The notes beneath the pieces are model-generated. The model had not been told where the DNA came from, did not search any database, and was given only the letters and a program-made list of their open reading frames with translations. DNA of 64,000 bases. It comes from CAVOAK01 sp963664465 (GTDB lineage Bacteria > Pseudomonadota > Alphaproteobacteria > UBA8366 > CAVOAK01). The translations under genes were made by a program, and so were the position numbers. The stretch is from assembly GCA_963664465.2 (NCBI GenBank), contig CAXXSU010000006.1, positions 256,025 through 320,024 on the forward strand. Reading direction: 5' to 3'. This document shows positions 46,100 through 56,060 of the stretch, in pieces. Within the stretch, counting starts at the first letter, position 1. Each line of letters begins with the position of its first letter.

Positions 46100-46942
46100 A
46101 TGTTTATCCAAACCGAGCAGTCGCAAGATGCGGCGAGCATGAAATTCTTTCCGGGCCGGACGGTCCTTGCGTCCGGCGCACTGGAGTTTTCCGCCTCGGA
46201 AGAGCCGGCGCAATCCCCGCTTGCCGAGCGGCTGTTGCAAATCGACAACGTGGTCGCGGTCGTATTGGACTCAGATTTCATCGCTGTCTCCAAAGTTGAG
46301 AATGCCGATTGGCAATTGATGAAACCCATGATTCTCGGTGCCATCATGGAGCATTTCATGGCCGACCTACCGGTACTCCTCGACGAAGATGGCAAGCCGG
46401 TCACAGACTTGGCACCCTCATCCGCAGAGGAAGATGATGAGCTCGTCGCCCAGATTAAGGAGTTGATTGAGACTCGAGTCCGTCCTGCCGTTACCCAGGA
46501 TGGCGGTGATGTAATCTTCCAGGAGTTCAAGGATGGTAAGGTCGTGCTTGAGTTCCAAGGGTCGGCATCTCGCTTCAAAGAAGGGATCTCAAATATCCTT
46601 CGTCACTATGTCCCTGAAGTTACAGCCGTCGTTGATCATCGCGAGGCCAAACCCAAACCAGGGCTCGATACGCCTAACGGCAAGGCCGTTGCCGAGCTGC
46701 TGGATAGTCAAATAAATCCTGCGGTTGCCGCGCATGGCGGACATATCGCTTTGGTCGATGTCGATGAAGATACGGTCTACATCCGGCTTGAGGGCGGTTG
46801 CCAAGGGTGTGGAATGGCCGACGTCACGCTCAAACAGGGTGTCGAAGTGGAGATTAAGCGTGCCGTGCCGGCGATTGCCCATGTGCTCGACGTGACCGAC
46901 CATGGGGGCGGCGAGAACCCTTACTACCAGCCCTCAAAGTAA
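46100..46942 (+). CDS. NfuA-like protein with two NifU domains, the first lacking its CxxC
   Basis: The 280-residue protein has an N-terminal Nfu domain (residues about 1-90), a NifU-type domain at about 112-180 and a second at about 190-270. In the first, the usual GSCSGCPSSTATLK segment is shortened to GSASRFKEG, so both Fe-S cysteines are gone, while the flanks (RPAVTQDGGDVIFQEF, ISNILRHYVPEVTAV) are normal. The second keeps C234-x2-C237 in LEGGCQGCGMADVTLKQG. Nfu proteins deliver [4Fe-4S] clusters to target enzymes. The arrangement implies that cluster carriage has moved to the C-terminal domain. Confidence 0.85.
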   Translation: MFIQTEQSQDAASMKFFPGRTVLASGALEFSASEEPAQSPLAERLLQIDNVVAVVLDSDFIAVSKVENADWQLMKPMILGAIMEHFMADLPVLLDEDGKPVTDLAPSSAEEDDELVAQIKELIETRVRPAVTQDGGDVIFQEFKDGKVVLEFQGSASRFKEGISNILRHYVPEVTAVVDHREAKPKPGLDTPNGKAVAELLDSQINPAVAAHGGHIALVDVDEDTVYIRLEGGCQGCGMADVTLKQGVEVEIKRAVPAIAHVLDVTDHGGGENPYYQPSK

Positions 46943-47032
46943 CATCGGTCCACTGCCGCGTGGAGACGGCTGACTACAGGCGAGGCGTTGGTGCTGGTCT
47001 GAATTCGCGCGGTTGAATAAGCTCGTCCGATC

Positions 47033-48271
47033 GTGAAGCGTCTCCTCTTGCTCATACCCTCGACCACCTATCGTGCCACCGACTTCATGGCCGCCGCGGC
47101 ACAGCTCGACGTTGAGCTCATTGTCGGGTCGGAGCGCCGTCAGGCGCTCGAAGGGCTGACCGGCGGCACTGCAACCTTCAATTTTCGCGATGCTGATGCC
47201 GGCACGCGGCAAATCGTGAAAAACGCAAAAACGCATCCGCTCGATGCCATCGTCGCAGTCGACGACGAGGCGGTGGTTCTCGCGGCGCGCGCCGCCGAGG
47301 CATTGTCGCTGCCGCATAACCGGCCCGCTGCGGTCGCCGCGACGCGCGACAAGTATCGCTTTCGGCAATTGCTGCGCGAAGCCGGATTGCCGGGGCCGGA
47401 ATTCCGGTTGGCGAAGTTGGATGGTGAGCCGCAAAAAATTGCTGCTGAGGTCACATTTCCATGTGTTTTGAAGCCGACGACGCTGTCTGCCAGCCAAGGC
47501 GTGATACGGGCTAACGATTCGATGGAGTTTGTCGCTGCATTTGGGCGCATCGAACGCATTCTTCGTGCATCTGCATCGCAAAGCGCCGGTGCAAGCGGCG
47601 AAGCGACGGCGCCCCAAATCCTCATCGAGAGCTATATCTCAGGACAGGAGGTCGCCCTTGAAGGTCTGTTGGTCGGCGGTCGGCTCAATGTCCTTGCCTT
47701 GTTCGATAAGCCGGATCCACTCGAAGGACCGTATTTCGAGGAGACCATCTATGTCACGCCCTCGCGCTTGCCGGCGGCCCTACAGCGCAGAATTGAGGAG
47801 GCAACGCAGGCGGCAGCTCGCGCAATCGGCCTGGCGGAAGGTCCTGTTCACGCCGAGTTGCGAATTCCGGACGACGGTCCAGTCGTCATTGAACTTGCGG
47901 CGCGCTCGATCGGCGGATTGTGCGCGAGAATTCTCACCTTCGGCGCCGGCATTGGGCTTGAAGAGCTTATCCTGAGGCACGCGCTGGGCCTACCAATCGA
48001 CGATTTGCAGCGCGAGCGCCTGGCCGGAGGCGTCATGATGCTGCCGATTCCCAACAAAGGCGTGCTGAGTGCGGTCGGTGGCCAAGTGGGAGCTCTCGCG
48101 GTTGAGGGGATCACAGACCTAACGATCACCGTGCCGCTTGGTCAGGATGTCGTGCCGTTACCAGAGGGCCGGCAATATCTTGGATTTTTATTCGCCAAGG
48201 CGGACAAGCCCGAGACGGTTGAGGCGGCCCTCAGGGACGCGCACGCCCGGCTCGAGTTCACAATCGAGTAG
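47033..48271 (+). CDS. ATP-grasp domain ligase
   Basis: The 412-residue protein starts at a GTG (MKRLLLLIPSTTYRATDF). It has the ATP-grasp layout: PreATP domain (residues 1-95), LPHNRPAAVAATRDKYRFRQ, the ATP-binding loop FPCVLKPTTLSASQGV, and the metal/ATP residues in EGPVHAELRIPDDGPVVIELAARSIGG. Such stand-alone enzymes join amino acids or other carboxylates to amines (for example L-amino-acid ligases). The substrate is not evident. It is convergent with the FAD oxidoreductase gene 13 bases away. Confidence 0.85.
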   Translation: MKRLLLLIPSTTYRATDFMAAAAQLDVELIVGSERRQALEGLTGGTATFNFRDADAGTRQIVKNAKTHPLDAIVAVDDEAVVLAARAAEALSLPHNRPAAVAATRDKYRFRQLLREAGLPGPEFRLAKLDGEPQKIAAEVTFPCVLKPTTLSASQGVIRANDSMEFVAAFGRIERILRASASQSAGASGEATAPQILIESYISGQEVALEGLLVGGRLNVLALFDKPDPLEGPYFEETIYVTPSRLPAALQRRIEEATQAAARAIGLAEGPVHAELRIPDDGPVVIELAARSIGGLCARILTFGAGIGLEELILRHALGLPIDDLQRERLAGGVMMLPIPNKGVLSAVGGQVGALAVEGITDLTITVPLGQDVVPLPEGRQYLGFLFAKADKPETVEAALRDAHARLEFTIE

Positions 48272-48284
48272 GCGGCCGAGAAAT

Positions 48285-49433
48285 TCAGTTGGGCGACTGA
48301 TCTGCCGTCACTGGCTTATCTTCCTGGAAGCGGGCGATCGTAAAATCGTCAATCGGCGTATCCGTATAGCCCTTAGCTATGAGTTCCGCCATCACCGCGC
48401 CGACAGCCGGGCCGAGCTGGAAACCATGGCCGCAAAATCCGAATGCGTGGAACAAACCTTCGGTCGTTGTGCTAGCCCCGATGATCGGAATGCGATCGGG
48501 GAGGTAGCCCTCAACGCCGCTCCAGGTGCGGATGATATGGATATTTTTTAGGGCTGGAACAAAGCGGATCAGCCTCGCGCGGTGTCCGAGCGTGCTTTGT
48601 GGCAGGACTTGTGCACGAGCCGAATCCACAGATGCTGGACCTTGCGGATCGCCGCCGAAGATCACGTTACCGCGGTCGATCTGGCGGAGATAGATATAGC
48701 CACCGCGAATGGAAAGCACTGTGTCGATAAAGTGCGGGATCGGTTCGGTGACCCCGACCTGCGGACCCTGTGGTTCTATAGGCGCACGCTCGCCGAAGCG
48801 CGCGGCGATCCAATCGCCCCAAGCTCCTGCACTGTTGAGAAGCGCCTCCGCGCGTACCTCGAGTCCGTTCTTCGTCGTCACCACAAACGTACGACCGTCA
48901 TGTCCGACCGAATCCACCTCTGAAAACTCACGGATGTCGGCGCCGCTTTTTCGGGCGGCACGCGCGAACGCAGGCGCCACCAGGCGCGGATTTGCGCATC
49001 CGTCGTTTGGCGTGATGGCAGCGCCGACAATTTCCTTGTCAAGATACGGATAACGCTCGCCCAATGCGTTTCGCCCGATCATTTCCATTTCCAGCCCGTA
49101 GGCGTTGGCCTGGCGGGTGTAATCCTCCAGGCTGGCGAGTTCTTGTTCGCTGTAGACACCTTTCAAATTGCCGATGGGCTGGTATTCGCAGGTATCGCCA
49201 ACCATCTCTCCGAGCCGTTGCCAGATGTCGCGCGACCGTCGTGCGAGCGGCAGTTGCGGCAGGTAGCGATCATTTTCGCGGACGTTTCCGAAGTTGACCC
49301 CGCTTGCCTGCGAGGCGATGAACCCTCGCTCGAGCAGAATCACCGATCGACCGAGCAGCCGTAGGTGGAGCGCGGCGGAGCTTCCCATGATACCGCCGCC
49401 GACTATGACGACGTCAGCCTGCAGCCGCTCCAT
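48285..49433 (-). CDS. FAD-dependent D-amino-acid-oxidase-like subunit (HcnC-like)
   Basis: From the ATG at 49433 the protein is 382 residues. The dinucleotide-binding motif DVVIVGGGIMGSSAALHL starts at about residue 7, and the C-terminal DAO motif reads FGFCGHGFQLGPAVG. It is the catalytic flavin subunit of the HcnABC/opine/D-hydroxyproline-dehydrogenase type. Its start codon overlaps the stop of the preceding gene by one base (TGATG), implying translational coupling in a three-subunit operon. The likely substrate is an amino or imino acid. Confidence 0.87.
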   Translation of the reverse strand: MERLQADVVIVGGGIMGSSAALHLRLLGRSVILLERGFIASQASGVNFGNVRENDRYLPQLPLARRSRDIWQRLGEMVGDTCEYQPIGNLKGVYSEQELASLEDYTRQANAYGLEMEMIGRNALGERYPYLDKEIVGAAITPNDGCANPRLVAPAFARAARKSGADIREFSEVDSVGHDGRTFVVTTKNGLEVRAEALLNSAGAWGDWIAARFGERAPIEPQGPQVGVTEPIPHFIDTVLSIRGGYIYLRQIDRGNVIFGGDPQGPASVDSARAQVLPQSTLGHRARLIRFVPALKNIHIIRTWSGVEGYLPDRIPIIGASTTTEGLFHAFGFCGHGFQLGPAVGAVMAELIAKGYTDTPIDDFTIARFQEDKPVTADQSPN

Positions 49434-50818
49434 CAGCCGTCTTCGGTCATTGCCAGCGGCTTGACCGGCGCCTGTCCGCGTAGTCGGCTCGCCTCTTGCA
49501 ACGGCACATCCAACGTCGCGGCCACCAGCTCCGCGCCCGCATGGCCACAATAGCGCCCCTGACATCGTCCCATGCCGACGCGCGTGAACGCCTTCGCCTT
49601 GTTTACTTCAAGCGCGCCTAATTCGCTTGCCGCGTGGCGTATCTCGCCTGCCGTGATCGCCTCGCAGCGGCAGATGAGGGTTTCGTCAGCGGCATTTCTG
49701 GCCAGATCCACCGGTACTGGAAAGGCTCTCTCGAGTGCGCTTCGGAAGCGCGCCAACCGCCCGAGCCGGCGGCGCAATACCACGACCCGATCCTGAGGTA
49801 TGGGCTGACCCAAATCCTTTAGTGCGGCGTAGGCCGCAAGTTCGCCCGACAATTCCGCTGCGTCGGCACCGGCGATGCGCCGGCCGTCGCCCGCAAGGTA
49901 GAGGCCATTTATATCTGTGCGGCCGTCTTCGTCGGTGACCGGCAGCCACTGCCTGCACTGCGGGTCGAAGGCAAACTCGCAATGCGCCAGGTCCGCGATC
50001 TGGGTTTCGGGTCTGAGGCCAAATCCCATCGCCACGGCATCGGCTTCGATCTTTTGCGTTGCACCCGTCGCGTCGCGAAATGCCAACCCTTCAGCATACC
50101 CTTCGCCCTCAACGGCAAGAGGAGTTACCCCGTGATGAAGGGGGACGCCGCCCGACCACAGCGACGCCATGTAATAGAGGCCCTTGGCAAAGGTTGTGGC
50201 ACCGGCAAGCATATCCCAGCAGGCGCGCGCTTTGGTCGCAAACGGTGTTGTATCGAGGACAGCAGCAACCTCTGCACCGACTTTTGCATATTGATAAGCG
50301 ACCAGGTAGAGCAACGGCCCGGTGCCCACGAACACCGTTCGCCGTCCAACGCTACAGGCCTGATACTTCAAGGCGATCTGCGCGCCGCCAAGCGTGAAGA
50401 CGCCAGCTTTCGACCAGCCTGGGAACGGCAGCACGAGGTCTGTCGCACCGGGCGCTATGATTGCCGCATCGAACGGAATCTGGCCCGCGTGTTGCTGTTC
50501 GGTCTTGCCTTGTGTCGACGAACCTTGTGTGTAGAGAACGTTTTCGTAAATGTTCCACACTAGGTGAAATGGCCGGTAATCGATTTGGTCTTGTAAGGCG
50601 TCGAAGACGGCATGCAGCCGCGTCGCTTTCCCAGCCTCGAAGCCATATATCGCCTTCGCGGACCGCTTAAATCCAGGCGGCTGGCGGCGATAGATTTGAC
50701 CGCCATTATGGGGCAGCTCGTCGACCACGATCGGCCGCAGGCCGGCGCGCACCACTGCCTCAGTAGCGCGCGTTCCAGCGGGACCCGCGCCGACGATGAC
50801 TACGGTTGGTTCTGCCAT
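49433..50818 (-). CDS. FAD/NAD(P)-binding subunit with BFD-like [2Fe-2S] domain (HcnB-like)
   Basis: From ATG 50818 the protein is 461 residues. An N-terminal FAD motif (VVIVGAGPAGTRATEAVVRAG) and a second nucleotide site (TVFVGTGPLLYLVAYQ, near residue 160) are followed by GLYLAGDGRRIAGADAA. The C-terminus has the BFD-like cysteine pattern LICRCEAITAGEI ... GMGRCQGRYCG. In HcnABC-type dehydrogenases this subunit relays electrons from the DAO-like subunit. It overlaps the [2Fe-2S] subunit gene by 19 bases and the DAO subunit gene by one. Confidence 0.87.
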   Translation of the reverse strand: MAEPTVVIVGAGPAGTRATEAVVRAGLRPIVVDELPHNGGQIYRRQPPGFKRSAKAIYGFEAGKATRLHAVFDALQDQIDYRPFHLVWNIYENVLYTQGSSTQGKTEQQHAGQIPFDAAIIAPGATDLVLPFPGWSKAGVFTLGGAQIALKYQACSVGRRTVFVGTGPLLYLVAYQYAKVGAEVAAVLDTTPFATKARACWDMLAGATTFAKGLYYMASLWSGGVPLHHGVTPLAVEGEGYAEGLAFRDATGATQKIEADAVAMGFGLRPETQIADLAHCEFAFDPQCRQWLPVTDEDGRTDINGLYLAGDGRRIAGADAAELSGELAAYAALKDLGQPIPQDRVVVLRRRLGRLARFRSALERAFPVPVDLARNAADETLICRCEAITAGEIRHAASELGALEVNKAKAFTRVGMGRCQGRYCGHAGAELVAATLDVPLQEASRLRGQAPVKPLAMTEDG

Positions 50819-51117
50819 GGTCCATCCGGTGCGCTGGTCAAAACATTCATGCCTTCCAGAACGAGGGTTGCGCAGGCGCGCACGCGCCCGCCGTCCGCGA
50901 GCCATATCCAACAGTCCTGACATGCCGCCATCAGGCAGAAGCCGGCGCGCGGATCGCCGGTAAACTCGAGATGACGCACCCGCCGCATATTGCAGAGCAT
51001 GGCGGTGAGCACGGTATCGCCCTTCAGCGCGCTGACCGGTTCGCCGTCAACGCTGAAGCTGATAGCTGGGCGATCGGTTTCCGCGCGTCGTACGAATTGT
51101 GCTGTCATCATGCTCAT
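50800..51117 (-). CDS. [2Fe-2S] ferredoxin-like subunit (HcnA-like)
   Basis: The 105-residue protein has the plant-ferredoxin-like cysteine spacing C-x4-C-x2-C-x11/12-C in GFCLMAACQDCWIWLADGG ... VRACATLV. It resembles the small gamma/HcnA subunit of cyanide synthase-like and D-hydroxyproline dehydrogenases. Several Met codons lie close together (51117, 51111, 51108), so the exact start is uncertain. It begins the three-subunit set, about 100 bases after the D-aminoacylase gene on the same strand. Confidence 0.85.
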   Translation of the reverse strand: MSMMTAQFVRRAETDRPAISFSVDGEPVSALKGDTVLTAMLCNMRRVRHLEFTGDPRAGFCLMAACQDCWIWLADGGRVRACATLVLEGMNVLTSAPDGPWQNQP

Positions 51118-51217
51118 GAATAGCGGGGATCGGCGATCGCGCAAAGCCCTCTATACGCGATGCCTAGCGTCATCCAGCGCACGATCGGCGGCTGTGTGTG
51201 CAACCGCCGTCAACGCG

Positions 51218-52723
51218 CTAATGCGCGGCTGCCGGCTCGGCTCCCAGGGGACCGAGATCCTGCCTTCGCAGTGCGCGGCCGGGGCGTGCGCCAGTCGACT
51301 CACCGTCGCGCCAGATTACACGGCCGTTGACCATAACCATTTCGATGCCAGCGGCCGGCTGCGTCGGATTCTCGAACGTTGCCCGGTCGATCACCGTGTC
51401 GGGATCGAAGAGAACCAGGTCGGCAAACGCGCCCTGCCTGATGACGCCGCGATCGGTAAGGCCAAACCGGGCGGCCGGCAGGCTCGTCATGCGGCGCACG
51501 GCCTCTTCCAGGCTGAAGAGTGCGGTGTCGCGTGCGTAGTGGCCGAGAACCCGTGGGAAAGTACCCCACAAGCGCGGGTGCGGGTGACTGTCTTTGGGCA
51601 GGCCGTCTGAGCCAACCATCGTGTGGGGATATGCAAGGATTCGTCGCACGTCGTCCTCGTCCATTGCGAAGAAGACGGCGCCTGCGGGCAGTAATCGTGT
51701 TGCAGCTTCGGCTCTGTCACAGCCCATCTCCGCGGCAATATCATCGAGATCGCGGCCGGCTACGTCGGGCCGCGTAGCCGAACCGGTGACGATAATCTTG
51801 GAGACTTCACCGACGCGCTCCGGGTCCAACATCGTCGAAGAGGCGGCATAGGGGTAAACATCGAGCCCAATTGACTGATGTGTTCTCGCCTGCTCGATCA
51901 TCGCCAACGTTTCAATTGAGCGCCCGTGGTTCTTTTGTCCGGCACATTTGTGATGCGAGATCACGACCGGGACGTTTGCCGCTTGGCCAATCGCAAATGT
52001 CTCTTCGAGGGATTGGGCGACACCGTCGGCTTCGTCGCGCATGTGTGTCGTGTGGATTGCATCGCCAAGCGCCCTTGCCAGCTCAATAACTTCCTCGGTC
52101 GGTGCTTCAATTGCCGGCGGATAGTAGAGCCCGGTGCTCATACCGATCGCGCCCGCGTCGAGCGCCGCCTCCAGGTTGCTGCGCATCGTCCTGATCTCGC
52201 CAGCGTCTGCTGCGCGGTCGAGCCGGTCCATGGCGGCAACTCTCAGTGTGGAGTGACCGACTTGGCAGGCGGCGTTGACGGCAGGTGGATCGCTATCCAG
52301 TGCGGCCAAGTAGGCGCCAAATGATTCGAAGAAATCTTGCGGTTCTTCGGCCACCAAATCGATTGGTGCCGGCGGCCGCCGGTCAATGCTAAGCGGGGCA
52401 AGGCTAATCCCGCAGTTTCCAGCGATTACGGTCGTCACACCTTGGCTGGCCTTAAATGGTATCAGTGGCGTGGCGAGCAGCGCGTGATCGTCGTGGGTGT
52501 GCACGTCTATGAAGCCGGGCGCAAGCGCTTTGCCACCAGCATCAAATTCTGTGGGTGCGGTTAGATCTGCCAGGTCTCCGAATGCAGTGACGCGATCATC
52601 GGATACCGCCACGCTGGCGTTCGACGGCGGGTTTCCCAACCCATCGAACACCATCGCGTCGCGGATTATATAGTCGGGACGTGTGGCATCAGGTGTTGCC
52701 AAGATCCGAACCTCCGTTCGCAT
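51218..52723 (-). CDS. N-acyl-D-amino-acid deacylase (D-aminoacylase family)
   Basis: The 501-residue amidohydrolase has the metal motif GFIDVHTHDDHALL (about residue 72), the Cys ligand in TVIAGNCGISLAPL, further His ligands in VVISHHKCAGQKNHG and IHTTHMRDEADG, and the catalytic Asp region VGSDGLPKDSHPHPRLWGT. It releases D-amino acids from N-acyl-D-amino acids in the cytoplasm. The downstream three-subunit dehydrogenase on the same strand would then oxidise the product. It appears intact. Confidence 0.92.
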   Translation of the reverse strand: MRTEVRILATPDATRPDYIIRDAMVFDGLGNPPSNASVAVSDDRVTAFGDLADLTAPTEFDAGGKALAPGFIDVHTHDDHALLATPLIPFKASQGVTTVIAGNCGISLAPLSIDRRPPAPIDLVAEEPQDFFESFGAYLAALDSDPPAVNAACQVGHSTLRVAAMDRLDRAADAGEIRTMRSNLEAALDAGAIGMSTGLYYPPAIEAPTEEVIELARALGDAIHTTHMRDEADGVAQSLEETFAIGQAANVPVVISHHKCAGQKNHGRSIETLAMIEQARTHQSIGLDVYPYAASSTMLDPERVGEVSKIIVTGSATRPDVAGRDLDDIAAEMGCDRAEAATRLLPAGAVFFAMDEDDVRRILAYPHTMVGSDGLPKDSHPHPRLWGTFPRVLGHYARDTALFSLEEAVRRMTSLPAARFGLTDRGVIRQGAFADLVLFDPDTVIDRATFENPTQPAAGIEMVMVNGRVIWRDGESTGARPGRALRRQDLGPLGAEPAAAH

Positions 52724-52990
52724 GCTCTAGCATTTATATATATCGGTTGATAGTTGACTGAACATTCGTGCACATTGGTTAATTTAGGTCTTGGGGCATT
52801 CGCCAAATCCACGAAAGTGGATCTGATTTTTGCGGAATATTTGGGTGCCGAAACGAAATTATGGAACCACTTCGTTACACTATATATTGAGGTAAGAGTT
52901 GCAACCCTCACGAAATGTTGGAATTTTTCTGTGTTGGCGTCCGGTTTTCGATGATATAGTCACGACCGCCGTGCGGTCTAATTTGGGGTC

Positions 52991-54319
52991 ATGATAAAAA
53001 CAATGTCCGGAACAAATTCGGCGCGGGGGAGGGTGACCATTGGTTTGTTGGCGTCCTTCGCGCTTGGTCTCGTTCGAGTGGAGGCAGGTGCCCAGACTTT
53101 TGCCGATAGTGCCAGCGATCTCCTACGCAGACACAACCTGATCAAGGCCGCGGAGGCGGACGTTGCAGCGTCCCGCGAACGCGCGCGTACTGCCCTTGGT
53201 GGCTGGTTCCCAAACATGAACCTGAGCGGCTTCTATGGGCATGAATATCAGGTACAACCAGACACCGACAACACCAGTCTCGCGACACGTGAATTCGACG
53301 TCTCGGTTAGGCAACTTCTGTGGGACTTTGGCGCCACAAACTCCACCATCCGCACTGCGGGATTGGTCATCGTACAAGCTGAGGCCGGCCTCAATGCCGC
53401 GCGTCAGGACATCCTTCTACGCGCCATCGTTGCCTATGTGAATATTTTGCGGGCGTAAGAGGTGCTCAAATTCTCTGAACGCTCCGAAGCCAACATTAGG
53501 CGGCAGACCGAACTTGAAAATGCGCGCGTCGAACGCGGTGCGGGATTGTCGACCGACGTGCTACAGGCGAAGCAGCAACTGGCCGGCGCCCAGGCGCGCC
53601 GGGTCCGCGCGCACGGGGCATTGGCTGTCGCGCGAAATTCCTACAAGACCGTGTTCGGTTTCATGCCTGATGCCATCTTGGCGGCGGATCGCCCGATCGT
53701 CCCGGCCAGCATGATCCCGCAGGATGTTGAAGAGGCGGTGTCGATCGCCCTCGATAATAATTTCCGGTTGGAAGCCGTGAATATCTCCAATGAGATTGCT
53801 GGCGAGATCGTCGATACAACGCGGTCAAGCCAGTTTTTCCCACGGTTCGAGGCGGTCGGCGATGTCAAGTTCAAGAATGACGTTAGTGGCACCGTTGGAT
53901 ACAAGCGCGAAGCCGTTGGCAAAGTGCAGTTGAGTTTTCCGTTCAACCTCGGCTTTACCGCAATCAATACGTTAAATGCATCGCGGAGCGACCACGTTTC
54001 TGCACTTAAGCGCTATGGCGAAACGCGTGACCTGGTCGAAGAACAGATGCGTAACGCATGGCAAAATCTAAATACCGCCCGGGAAACCGCCGAGTTTCTC
54101 CGCAATCAAGCGGACATCGTTTCTGAGTTTCTTGAGCAAGCACGGCGCGAGCGCCAATTGGGGCGCCGTTCCCTACTCGATGTTCTTACCGGAGAAACTC
54201 AGCTCATCAATGCCAGCAGCGACGCGGCGTCTGCGGAAGCGGACGTTGATATCGCCGGATTCACGCTTATGAGCGTCATGGGGCAGCTCGACCTCGACCT
54301 GATTACGTCTACGCCCTGA
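52991..54319 (+). pseudogene. TolC-family outer membrane protein with in-frame stop
   Basis: Two open stretches (52991-53458 and 53462-54319) lie in the same frame, separated only by a TAA at codon 156 (53456-53458). Together they make a TolC-type protein of about 442 codons: signal peptide to GAQTFADS, ALGGWFPNMNLSGFYG, AYVNILRA-stop-EVLKFSERSE, and RQLGRRSLLDVLTGETQLIN. A Gln codon (CAA) is common at such positions, so one C-to-T change would explain the lesion. TolC forms the outer channel of type I secretion; the next gene is the truncated adhesin it probably exported. Confidence 0.88.
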
Positions 54320-54603
54320 GTGAGAAGTAATCCAAAAAGTGATCACGCGACCGCTCGAACAGGTAACAGCAGCGCGTTTGTGGCATTGGCAGTTTATTTG
54401 TCGTATTCGAGCTATCCCTTTGAATCTTCATTTCGAGTCGGTTCCAAACACCTGAATTCAGAAAAAATGCAGCGCCTTGCCGCGATTTGACAGGCTTGAC
54501 GGCATGGCACTTGCGTGAGTGCTGTGGTATTATTTGTGGCCTTTGGAGCGGGCAGGGGTCAGGTGCCGTGGCAGCGGTAATCTATGAATTTGGGTGATAG
54601 CCC
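54320..54603. other. Intergenic region before the adhesin gene
   Basis: These 284 bases are AT-richer and gene-free. The sequence GTGGTATTATTTGTGGCC near 54525 could be part of a promoter for the adhesin gene. I see no hairpin or repeat of note. Confidence 0.35.
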
Positions 54604-55752
54604 GTGAACACTCAGATTGCTTCCATCAATAGCTTAGCGGTCGATCCGTTTGGCCCGTCGTCGGACATTCTGGTGCTCGAATCGGTGCCGGGCGAGGCGC
54701 TTGTGGTGCCGGGTGGCGCCTGGCTGTTGCGCGCCTCATTTCAGCATGACGGAGCCGATCTAAGGCTGGTTGGCGCGGACGGCGCGGTGGTGTTGATCCG
54801 CGGTTACTTTGCGCTTGAGACACCCCCCGATCTGCTGACGGAAGGTGGCTCGCAGATCCCGGCGGACTTGGCGCTCAAGTTGGCGGGTCCGCAGGCGCCG
54901 GGGCAGCTGGCGCAGGCGTTTGGTGGTGACGCCTTCGGTGAGACGGCGGTTGATTTGGCGCAGGCGGTGAGCGAGCCGATCGGTCAAGTCGAGACCTCGA
55001 GCGGCTCGGTATCGGCGGTTCGGGTCGATGGCACGCGGGTGACGCTTGGCGAGGGCGACCAGCTGTTCCAGGGCGATGTGATCGAGACCGGCCCAGGGGC
55101 GGCGCTTGGCATAATCTTCGTCGACGATACGACCTTTGCGATGGGTGAGGACGGCCGGGCCGTGCTGGACGAGTTCGTGTTCAATGCGGACACGGGCGAC
55201 GGCACCTTCAACATGTCGCTGGTGCAGGGAGCGTTCACATTTGTCTCGGGCCAGATTGCCAAGTCCGGCATCGATGCGATGGCGGTCCGCACGCCGGTTG
55301 CAACGATCGGAGTTCGGGGCACGCATCCGGTGTTTGGTGCGGCAGCGGAGGGTGAAGAGAACACCTACGCGCTTCTGCCAACGCCAGGTGGGCCGACGGG
55401 CAGCATTGTCGTCACCAATCTTGCCGGAGACCCACCGGTCGAGCTGTCGACGATCGGCGCGACGCTGGTGATGACGAGCGGGTTCGCGCCGTTGCCACAG
55501 CCGGAGATCCGCTCTGTGGAGCAGATCGAGGCGCAGTTTCAGAATGTCATGACAACCTATACGGCGGTGTCGGCGGGCCGGAGCGGCGGTAGCGACGACG
55601 ATGACGACGGAAGTAGCGCCGGGAGTAGTGGCGGCAGCCAGAACGGCGACGGTGACGGCGAAGAGGGTGACGGTGAGGAGGGCGACGGCGAAGAAGGCGG
55701 CGGGGCAGAAGGCGGCGGGGCAGAAGGTGAAGGTGAAGGGGAGGAAGGCGAA
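54604..55752 (+). pseudogene. FecR-domain N-terminal part of a large secreted adhesin, cut by IS3
   Basis: Starting from a GTG, 383 codons remain before the IS3 end; the frame then reads 37 codons of IS3 DNA to a stop at 55863. A retention/anchor-like N-terminal region (residues 1-110) is followed by a FecR domain (VSAVRVDGTRVTLGEGDQLF, VDDTTFAMGEDGRAVLDEFV, PVATIGVRGTHPVFG) and a very acidic Gly/Asp/Glu linker. This layout is the usual start of giant type I-secreted adhesins with cadherin- or VCBS-like repeats. The repeats and C-terminal secretion signal are absent from the window. Confidence 0.85.
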
Positions 55753-56060
55753 TGGACCCATCCAGGAAAAGTGGAGGCGCCCTACACCGTTTGCATTGCT
55801 TCTGCCTCGAATTTGACGGGGCTTGTGAAGTCCAGCGTCGAGTGCCGACGGACTGGATTATAGAACCCATCGATGTATCCGGCTATGGCAGTTTCAGCTT
55901 GGCTTCTTGACATGAACACAGTCCTCCAGATCAGTTCTGACTTGATGGTTTTGAAGAAGGTCTCGACGACGGCGTTATCATAGCAATTTCCCTTACCGCT
56001 CATTGAGGCGAGGAAACCGAGTTCACCGAGGCGCGCCTGGTATGCGTCTGAGCAGTACTG

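Noticed and set aside
53456..53458. Programmed read-through of the TAA in TolC
   Set aside because: No recoding signal is visible, and the neighbouring adhesin is also destroyed, so a simple nonsense mutation or sequencing error is more likely.
54604..55863. Reading the FecR gene as a complete short protein
   Set aside because: The last 37 codons lie within the IS3 terminus, and the acidic linker normally leads into adhesin repeats, so the stop is accidental.
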